From Candidatus Hinthialibacter antarcticus (GTDB lineage: Bacteria; Hinthialibacterota; Hinthialibacteria; Hinthialibacterales; Hinthialibacteraceae), in contig JAVCCE010000059.1 in assembly GCA_030765645.1 (NCBI GenBank), forward strand, positions 62,001 to 126,000: a stretch of DNA of 64,000 bases, given 5' to 3'. The translations under genes and the position numbers were made by a program. The notes under the pieces were generated by a model. That model was not told the origin of the DNA and did no database searches. It saw only the letters and a list, made by a program, of their open reading frames with translations. Each line of letters begins with the position of its first letter. Within the stretch, counting starts at the first letter, position 1. Of the stretch, positions 44,213 through 51,236 are shown in pieces.

Positions 44213-45847
44213 ATGGAAGATAACCACAATCCACAAAAAAACTTCGAGTCTCTCAAACATCTACTTTTAATGATCGCTCAAGAGCGCTCGATAGATCGTT
44301 TGCTGGAGATGCTTGTACAAGGCTTGGCGGAAATTCCGCATATTGCCCTGGCCCGTTTATGGCTGGCTCTTCCTGGCGACCTCTGTCACCAGTGCCTTTT
44401 GAAAGCCGAGTGCCCTGATCAATCTGAGTGCCTCCATCTTGTAGCCAGTAGAGGGAAATCGCTGGTTGATACAGATGAATCATGGGGCGGAAAGAACGGT
44501 GATTTTCGACGCTTTCCTATTGGAATCAGAAAAGTAGGGATGATCGCCGCCGCGAAAGAGCCAATCATCATCAAAGAAATACAGCCGGATTCAGAATGGT
44601 TGGTGCGTCCCCAATGGGTTGAGGATGAAAAAATTGTTGGCTTCGCTGGTCAGCCTCTCCTATTTCGAGACGAGGCGCTTGGCGTTTTGATGGTATTTTC
44701 ACGAATTCATACAACTGAAGAAGAACTTATCTGGTTGAGAATGTTGGCGGACCACGCCGCCGCAGCCATCATGAATGCACGGGCGTTTGAGGAAATCGAG
44801 ACTTTGCGAAAACAGTTAGAATATGAAAACGATTATCTCAAACAAGAAGTGAATGAAGCGCATGCGTTTGGTGAAATCATCGGGCGAAGCGAGGCGTTGA
44901 AAAAAAATCTTGAACAAATCAACTTGGTCGCAGAGACAAACGCCAATGTATTGATTTATGGCGAGTCAGGCACTGGTAAGGAACTGGTTGCGCGTGAAAT
45001 TCATCACCGAAGCCAGCGCTGCAACAAACCGCTGATTAAAGTCAATTGTGCGTCTGTCCCCAAAGAGTTGTATGAGAGTGAGTTCTTTGGTCATGTGAAA
45101 GGCTCGTTTACCGGGGCGGTTCGAGACCGCTTAGGCCGTTTTCAAGCTGCGGACGGCGGTACGCTCTTCTTAGATGAAATTGGCGAAATCCCCATTGAAT
45201 TGCAGAGTAAATTGCTAAGGGTTTTGCAAGAAGGAGAGTTTGAGCGCGTTGGAGAAGACAAGTCACGCAAAGTGAATGTTCGTATTATCGCCGCGACAAA
45301 CCGCAATCTGAAAGAAGAAGTTGAAGCGGGGCGGTTTCGCCATGACCTCTACTACCGGTTGAATGTGTTTCCCATCGACGTGGCGCCGCTTCGGGACCGA
45401 AAAGAAGACATCCCGCTTCTTGTGGGGCGCTTTATTCAAGAGATTCGGCATCAATCCGGTCGCTCCTGCGGCATGTTTTCGCCCGCTCAGATGATTCAAT
45501 TACAACATTACGACTGGCCGGGAAATATCCGCGAATTGCAGAATGTCATAGAACGGGCGGTAATTATCAGCCAGTCCGGTCAATTACAACTCGACATTCC
45601 GCCGACAATCCAGTCGAGTTTAACGGTGGAACCCTCCAAAGGAACTGTTCGATTAGATGATGGAAAACTCTTAACGGATGATGAATTCAAACAACTAGAG
45701 AAAGAGAATATCATCAATGCGTTAATCAGAACAAAATGGAAAATTTATGGAGAGGATGGAGCCGCAAATCTTTTAGGGCTCAAGCCAACCACGCTCTCTT
45801 CAAAGATAAAAAAATATCAAATAGCAAAATCAACGGACGGTACATAA
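44213..45847 (+). CDS. Sigma-54-dependent activator with Cys-rich GAF domain
   Basis: 544 residues. The N-terminal GAF domain (about 20-190) contains four cysteines in C-x2-C-x5-C-x5-C (58, 61, 67, 73), followed by LHLVAS, possibly a metal or Fe-S site. The AAA+ domain has Walker A GESGTGKE (about 251-258), the loop GSFTGA (about 297-302, a variant of GAFTGA) and Walker [13 protein letters not shown]. The C-terminal Fis-type helix-turn-helix is [23 protein letters not shown] 44213 is chosen as the last start before the conserved region; there is no clear ribosome binding site, and a TATAAT 7 bases upstream hints at a leaderless mRNA. TTG 44162 is an alternative start. Confidence 0.9.
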   Translation: MEDNHNPQKNFESLKHLLLMIAQERSIDRLLEMLVQGLAEIPHIALARLWLALPGDLCHQCLLKAECPDQSECLHLVASRGKSLVDTDESWGGKNGDFRRFPIGIRKVGMIAAAKEPIIIKEIQPDSEWLVRPQWVEDEKIVGFAGQPLLFRDEALGVLMVFSRIHTTEEELIWLRMLADHAAAAIMNARAFEEIETLRKQLEYENDYLKQEVNEAHAFGEIIGRSEALKKNLEQINLVAETNANVLIYGESGTGKELVAREIHHRSQRCNKPLIKVNCASVPKELYESEFFGHVKGSFTGAVRDRLGRFQAADGGTLFLDEIGEIPIELQSKLLRVLQEGEFERVGEDKSRKVNVRIIAATNRNLKEEVEAGRFRHDLYYRLNVFPIDVAPLRDRKEDIPLLVGRFIQEIRHQSGRSCGMFSPAQMIQLQHYDWPGNIRELQNVIERAVIISQSGQLQLDIPPTIQSSLTVEPSKGTVRLDDGKLLTDDEFKQLEKENIINALIRTKWKIYGEDGAANLLGLKPTTLSSKIKKYQIAKSTDGT

Positions 45848-45883
45848 AACAACCCCGCCACCGGAACGATCCAGCGGCGGGGT
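45848..45883. repeat. 36-bp hairpin repeat, copy 2 (bidirectional terminator)
   Basis: Same sequence as 42346-42381 with one change (A for G in the left stem), same orientation, beginning directly at the stop codon of the sigma-54 activator. On the plus strand GGGGTTTTCATTTTC follows the stem; on the minus strand GGGGTTGTTTTATG does. Terminator function is likely both ways, as the flanking genes are convergent. Confidence 0.8.
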
Positions 45884-45907
45884 TTTCATTTTCACTCGTA
45901 ATATTTT

Positions 45908-47056
45908 TTACTGGGCGGCAAAGCCAACGGCGGGGTCGTACTTCCAATCTTCATCATGACACTCGCTGCATGAAATCGCAATCTTCTCTTGCTGAAGAAG
46001 AATCACGCCGCCTTCGGTCGAGAGCGATTCGCCGTGGCAGTTTTCGCATTCCGCCTCAATATGGACTTCGTCAAATTTTGCGCCTGTGACTGCATGGTCG
46101 AAGCCTTCCAACGGCCAACCGCTGGCGTGACAACTTTTACAGGATGGGTTCAGCGCGACGAATTCGCCGCGTACGCTGTGGCAGTCGCGGCAATGGGCCG
46201 GCTCATGGTAGGGCTTCATCTGCCAGCCGGTAATGTCGTGCGAAAAGACATTATCAGTCTCGCGACCGTGGCAGTGTTCACATTCGGCTTCACCGTGACA
46301 AACAAAGCAATGGTCGTGCATCTCATCTGGCGCGATGTCGCCCATCGGCTTGAGTTCCGCCATGCCTTGGGTGTGACAGGCGTCGCAGGATTGATCAATA
46401 TGGCAGTCGCCGCAATTGCGGTCGTATTTCATGGCGTGGGTGCGGTGATGAAACGGCACCTTGTCGCCTTCTTCATATTCGGTCTCATAGACAATCAAAT
46501 CACGCATTTTCACGATGGGGTAGAAGCGTTTCGTCGATACGGTTGTGGCGACGCCGTGCAGGCGGCCTCCGGCTTTTTTCTCATGGCAGACCACGCATTC
46601 CGTGTTTGGGTCCCATTGAATGTGGCAGCCGATGCACTGGCGGTGGTAGGCGCCCTTCAAGCCGGGTTGCGCCAGGTTTTCATGAATGATTTCCATTGGG
46701 TGGCATGTAACGCAGGCGGCGGGAGCAATGCTGTTTTCGTTGTAATGATGGCAGGTAACGCAACCGTCTGCTGTGCTCGACATGTGCGCATGGGTTTCAT
46801 GGTTAAAACGAACGGGGACGTATAAATCTTCGATTGCTTGTAATTCGTCGAGAATGACAATGTCCGGCCCCATCCGCTCAATGGGCAGCACCTGGCTGGT
46901 ATTGCGCGGGCAGGGAACCAGGCAAGGCTCCTCTTCGGTCGGATTCAAACAGGTGTGGCACTGCTTGCAATCCAGCGGTTGGTCTTCATGCGCTGAAATA
47001 AAAAGAGGCGCCGTCAAACACGCGATGAGTAGGATAAACATTGATGTCGTTTTCAT
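45908..47056 (-). CDS. Exported 13-heme cytochrome c (class III/Hmc-like)
   Basis: 382 residues, signal peptide about 1-22. Thirteen CxxCH motifs: CKQCH, CVTCH twice, CIGCH, CVVCH, CGDCH, CDACH, CFVCH, CEHCH, CRDCH, CKSCH, CENCH and CSECH. Many His residues precede them (RFNHETHAH, FHHRTHA), as in cytochrome c3/Hmc-type proteins with bis-His hemes. Right after heme 1 come three further cysteines (in HTCLNPTEEEPCLVPCPR) that no heme motif uses. It is the last gene of the leftward operon, 10 bases after the ferredoxin-NrfD gene, and is probably the periplasmic acceptor of that complex. ATG 47056 has AGGAGA upstream. Confidence 0.87.
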   Translation of the reverse strand: MKTTSMFILLIACLTAPLFISAHEDQPLDCKQCHTCLNPTEEEPCLVPCPRNTSQVLPIERMGPDIVILDELQAIEDLYVPVRFNHETHAHMSSTADGCVTCHHYNENSIAPAACVTCHPMEIIHENLAQPGLKGAYHRQCIGCHIQWDPNTECVVCHEKKAGGRLHGVATTVSTKRFYPIVKMRDLIVYETEYEEGDKVPFHHRTHAMKYDRNCGDCHIDQSCDACHTQGMAELKPMGDIAPDEMHDHCFVCHGEAECEHCHGRETDNVFSHDITGWQMKPYHEPAHCRDCHSVRGEFVALNPSCKSCHASGWPLEGFDHAVTGAKFDEVHIEAECENCHGESLSTEGGVILLQQEKIAISCSECHDEDWKYDPAVGFAAQ

Positions 47057-47066
47057 GTTGGCTCTC

Positions 47067-49166
47067 CTAAGAGTCAATGTGCGCGTCATGATCAACGGGC
47101 AAGACGGGCAGCAAGATAACGGCGAAACGGTAGACCAAAACCAGAGTCGAGATTAATCCTGCCGTGACCAGAATTTCGCTGATGCTGGGCATGTATCGCT
47201 CAACCTGATAGACCGGGCGATACGCCGACAGAAACACATTGATACGGTTGAACGCGACGCCTAAGACGACAAGCGTTGAAGCGGTCATTAGCCCTGCAAC
47301 CGAACGGCGTACGTTTTCAAAACAGAGCATAACCATCGGCAGCGCAACGCCCAATCCAACCTCTGTTAAGAACAAGAGGCTGTGCGTACTGCCGTCAAAC
47401 ATCGCGCCAAGTTGTTCGCGAACAGCGAGGTCGCCGATCTTGAAACTAAGGTAGACCAAAAGAATGACGGGAATCGCCTTGCTCAACGAAGACAGCAGGT
47501 GCAATTCCGGTTTTCGCTTGAATGATTTCGACGCCAATACCGATTCAAAAATTACCATTGGGAACCCGACGGAAATGGCCGAGAGTAAAAATAGCAACGG
47601 CAAAATAGGCGTATACCACAGCGTGTTCATCTTCCAGGGCGCGATCATCATCAACGCGCCAAGCGACGACTGGTGCATAAATGACAACACCACGCCTGCA
47701 ATGATGAAGAACATCATCACTTTCGACAGCGTCGCGTCGGCAATGGTCAGAAATGAGTCGATTGGCTTATTCAGTGCGCTCAAGGGGCTGGGCAGATTTA
47801 CGCGTCCCTTAAAGCGTTCCGCCACGATGGGCAAAAATTCGATGTAGAGAACTGTGAGGTAAAACGTAACGCACAGGCCGACTTCAAACAAAACGGAATG
47901 GCCCGACCACATCCACGGCATCATCGGATGCCAGACGTTGTAGTATCGTCCTAAATCCGCTGTCAAACCAATGACGACGAAGGTGTAACCCAACACTGCC
48001 GTTAACAGCGCCGGTCGGACCAAGTCGTGATATTTTTCGCGATGGAAAATATGCGCAACGGCGGCGGTGGTAAAACCGCCTGCTGCGAGCGCAACGCCAG
48101 TGGCGACGTCGATGGCGATCCAGATTCCCCAAGGGAACTGGTCATTCAGGTTTGTTACGGAGCCTATGCCGAAAATGAAGCGCCATAGCCCAGCCAGTAG
48201 TCCTGCGCCAGCGACTAACATCAGCGCAATGACGCCTGGAGTGATAAACTGGCGCTCTACCGGGGCTGCATGGGAAATGTGTTCGTCTGTTTCATTGACT
48301 TCTTTGGTACGTTTGGTGAATGCCGCCGCCATTCCTAACACGCCGAAGGCCGCCGCCTGGGGAATAAAATGTTTGAAGATTCCATGTTGAAGCGGTTCGG
48401 TAATCTGCGGGGGCGCTTCGGTCCCGAGAGTCGGCAGACCGGTGTCTTCAAAAGGCTGGCTGGATATATACATCCATGATGCCCCGCCGACTTCATGCTC
48501 GCCGTAGACATGGTCAATATAATCATCGGGATGAGTGTCCACCAACTGATGGGCGAGCGTGACCAACTCGTCCCGCTTGCCGAAGGTCAGGCACTGCGGA
48601 GGACAAACCTCGACGCACGCCGGGACGCCGCCGTCAGAGATGCGCTCAATACAGAACGTACATTTCTGCACCTTAGGAACCAGCGGCTCATCATACTCAT
48701 ACGCGGGAATCTGGAACGGACACGCCACCATACAATAGCGGCACCCCATACAACGGCCGGCGTCATATTCGACTGCGCCGTTTTCCCGTTTCTCCAATGC
48801 GGACACAAGACACGCTGACACGCAAGCCGGGTCGTCGCAGTGCATACATTGAAACTTTACGTTTAAGGGTTTCTCTGCGGCGGGCGGATCATACTGGTTG
48901 ACGATGGTGTAGTGGTCAGAGTCAGGGCGCCTCAACATTTCGAAGACGTCCACCGTTTCCCATGATTCCAGCGTTTGGGTGGGTAAGTGGTTTGACTCGT
49001 TGCAAGCCCACTCACACTTGCGGCAGCCGATGCACTTTGTTACGTCTACTAATACGCCGTATACATCCGCTAAGTTTTGTTTCGCTTCATTCGCAAAAAC
49101 GGGACGGCCTGCAACGCAGACCGTCCCGGCAATTGAAGCGGTTCTAAAGAAATCGCGTCTGTCCAT
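47067..49166 (-). CDS. Ferredoxin-NrfD fusion, quinone-linked oxidoreductase subunit
   Basis: 699 residues. A Tat signal (MDRRDFFRTASIAGTV) is followed by an NrfC/HybA/HmcB-type domain with four [4Fe-4S] cysteine sets: CIGCRKCEWAC, CMHCDDPACVSAC, CMGCRYCMVAC, and CTFC...PACVEVC. After a linker (about 255-300) comes an NrfD/PsrC-type domain of about eight to nine membrane helices (for example WSGHSVLFEVGLCVTFYL). The two are normally separate subunits (NrfC+NrfD, HmcB+HmcC); here they are one chain. The domain exchanges electrons with the quinone pool. ATG 49166 has AGGAG upstream. It sits between the 11-heme and 13-heme genes. Confidence 0.9.
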   Translation of the reverse strand: MDRRDFFRTASIAGTVCVAGRPVFANEAKQNLADVYGVLVDVTKCIGCRKCEWACNESNHLPTQTLESWETVDVFEMLRRPDSDHYTIVNQYDPPAAEKPLNVKFQCMHCDDPACVSACLVSALEKRENGAVEYDAGRCMGCRYCMVACPFQIPAYEYDEPLVPKVQKCTFCIERISDGGVPACVEVCPPQCLTFGKRDELVTLAHQLVDTHPDDYIDHVYGEHEVGGASWMYISSQPFEDTGLPTLGTEAPPQITEPLQHGIFKHFIPQAAAFGVLGMAAAFTKRTKEVNETDEHISHAAPVERQFITPGVIALMLVAGAGLLAGLWRFIFGIGSVTNLNDQFPWGIWIAIDVATGVALAAGGFTTAAVAHIFHREKYHDLVRPALLTAVLGYTFVVIGLTADLGRYYNVWHPMMPWMWSGHSVLFEVGLCVTFYLTVLYIEFLPIVAERFKGRVNLPSPLSALNKPIDSFLTIADATLSKVMMFFIIAGVVLSFMHQSSLGALMMIAPWKMNTLWYTPILPLLFLLSAISVGFPMVIFESVLASKSFKRKPELHLLSSLSKAIPVILLVYLSFKIGDLAVREQLGAMFDGSTHSLLFLTEVGLGVALPMVMLCFENVRRSVAGLMTASTLVVLGVAFNRINVFLSAYRPVYQVERYMPSISEILVTAGLISTLVLVYRFAVILLPVLPVDHDAHIDS

Positions 49167-49203
49167 GATGTTTCTCCTGGAGGAAGGAGAAACGCAGAAG
49201 CGC

Positions 49204-51156
49204 CTACTCTTTTGGCGACGCCTCTCCATCCTCGATGATGTTTTGCTTCTTAAGACGCTCGTACTCTAACGGATGGCGATGCTTCAAGTGGTTCACGGTC
49301 ATCTTGCCGTTTAACCAGGTGACGCTCATCGGGTATTCTTCCGGGTGGAAAATCACGAAGAAGAAGTGCCAGACAATGATCGCCAATGTTGCCAATATAG
49401 CTTCATAGTAGTGTATCTCTTCTGCAATGTCTATCAACCATTTAGGCATATATTCAAATGCTAATATAGGGAACCATAAAATAAGCCCGGTCGCCACCAT
49501 GATGATGATGCCCCAGATCAACGCCCAGAATTCCATCTTTTCGGTGTAGTCATAGCGGTCAAACTTCGGCGGCTCCTGCCGTCTGCCGAGATAGAACATC
49601 ATGTGTTGCCAGAAATGCACCACGTCTCGCGGCCCGGGCATAAAGGCCATCGTCTCGCTGCGGCCGCGCTTGGTGAGAATCATATAGCCTCCATACAACA
49701 CCGACGTGACGATCATGGTGGCCCCGGCGACGCGATGCAGGAAGGCGCGGATGTATTCGGTAAACCCGGCAAAAGACAACATGGTCACCCACCACGAATT
49801 GGGGCTGATGAGCGCAAATCCGGTAATTGCCAACATAATGAAAGTGATGGTCAACATGACGTGGCAGAATATTTCAAACCCGGTAAAGCGTTGATATGAA
49901 GTTTGGCTGCCCTCTTTGCGGAATTTCTCTTTCATCAACGCCCAAATAATCACGCCGTTGTGAAGCAACATGCCGCCGATAATGAGAATGATGAGCGGGA
50001 TGTATAAGCGGGGCACCCAAGCGACGATGTATTCGGAACGCAAGGTCACGTCAGAGTGAATCGGCGCCGCAAGAACATTTTTGCTGATACCGGGGTGGCA
50101 TGTTCCACAGGTTTGAACCAAGCGCTCCGGGCTGACCGTCGAGCGGGGGTTTGATGACGGCAGAATGAGGTGGTTGCCGTGGCAACTACTGCAAATGGCG
50201 ACTTTTTTGGATCCGCCCTGTAAGGCCAAGCCGTGGTAACTGTCGAAATAGTTGTCGACTTTCCCGCCGGCGATCTGGTACTTTTCATTAATAACAATAG
50301 ACGAGTGGCAGCGTCCACAGGTGTTGTCGGACAGTTGGAAGAACGAAACCGGCGAGCGTTCGTCTTCGGTGCGGAAGATGGCGTGTTCGCCGTGGCAGTC
50401 GGTGCAGATCGGGGCGTCTTTGTGTCCATCGGTGGCTGAGATGCCGTGTGAACTCTCTAAAAACTGGTCGCGTTCGATGGTGTGGCATTGCCCGCAGGTT
50501 TGCGCCACATTGCTGAAGTTGGTTTTTGAACGGACGTTGTTAAGCGGCAGGATGCTGTGAAAACCGTGGCAACTCACGCAGGACGGCGCGTTTTTATTGC
50601 CCGCAGTGAGTTGGCGCGCGTGGACGCCTTCGCGGTAGAGCGATTCCATCTTAGGCGCGTCGGTGTCGTAGTGGTGAATGATGTGGTCGTCAGAGTGGCA
50701 AGCGCCGCAGGTGTCTGTCACGTTAAATAATTCTACGGGTGAGTTTTCATCGTGCGCGGGCAATATCTGGTGCGCTTCGCCGTGACACTGAACGCAAGTG
50801 GGGCCTTGCTCGCCTTTATGCACTGAGAGGGTGAGTTCTTCCTGGATGTCGTCGTGGCACTGCGTGCAGCTGACTTTGTTCAGCGCGTCTTCGTGTGGAA
50901 TCTCTTCGATATCGTCATGGCAGTCGATACAGGCGAATTCGGCGTGAATCGAATGAGAATTAAGTTCACGGTTGATGAACATCGAAACTTCTTCGCCGTC
51001 AATTTCGCCGACGATATCCGCTTCGCCGTGACATTCCATACATGATTGGTTGTCGTCTACGTCTTGCGCGAATGCAACGGGGGTAGGCGGGACAAGGCCA
51101 ATGAGGGCGATGGCGCCAAACGCAACAATCCATAGAACCGCCGTTCGAATTTTCAT
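49204..51156 (-). CDS. 11-heme cytochrome c fused to cytochrome b-type membrane domain
   Basis: 650 residues. Signal peptide about 1-30; eleven CxxCH motifs starting at residues 39, 76, 97, 121, 150, 193, 221, 251, 280, 322 and 350. The membrane domain (about 383-605) resembles formate dehydrogenase gamma/cytochrome b561 subunits, with His residues in hydrophobic helices (GFEIFCHVMLTITFIM, YIRAFLHRVAG, WHFFFVIFH) that can ligate b hemes. The layout is that of Geobacter CbcL, an inner-membrane quinol-oxidising cytochrome. Hemes 1-3 stand at the same positions as in the 19-heme neighbour, so the two are paralogues. ATG 51156 has AGGAGA upstream. Confidence 0.9.
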   Translation of the reverse strand: MKIRTAVLWIVAFGAIALIGLVPPTPVAFAQDVDDNQSCMECHGEADIVGEIDGEEVSMFINRELNSHSIHAEFACIDCHDDIEEIPHEDALNKVSCTQCHDDIQEELTLSVHKGEQGPTCVQCHGEAHQILPAHDENSPVELFNVTDTCGACHSDDHIIHHYDTDAPKMESLYREGVHARQLTAGNKNAPSCVSCHGFHSILPLNNVRSKTNFSNVAQTCGQCHTIERDQFLESSHGISATDGHKDAPICTDCHGEHAIFRTEDERSPVSFFQLSDNTCGRCHSSIVINEKYQIAGGKVDNYFDSYHGLALQGGSKKVAICSSCHGNHLILPSSNPRSTVSPERLVQTCGTCHPGISKNVLAAPIHSDVTLRSEYIVAWVPRLYIPLIILIIGGMLLHNGVIIWALMKEKFRKEGSQTSYQRFTGFEIFCHVMLTITFIMLAITGFALISPNSWWVTMLSFAGFTEYIRAFLHRVAGATMIVTSVLYGGYMILTKRGRSETMAFMPGPRDVVHFWQHMMFYLGRRQEPPKFDRYDYTEKMEFWALIWGIIIMVATGLILWFPILAFEYMPKWLIDIAEEIHYYEAILATLAIIVWHFFFVIFHPEEYPMSVTWLNGKMTVNHLKHRHPLEYERLKKQNIIEDGEASPKE

Positions 51157-51236
51157 GTTTATCTCCTGTTGTGGGCGATTCGCGTTGATAGTCTCAACGC
51201 AATAGTATATGTGAAACGAACTCAGCCGTTTTCTTC

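Noticed and set aside
45989-46825. Long rightward open frame (278 codons) opposite the 13-heme gene
   Set aside because: It is the complement of dense CxxCH coding sequence; the minus strand has a signal peptide, thirteen heme motifs and a good ribosome binding site, while this frame has no family pattern.
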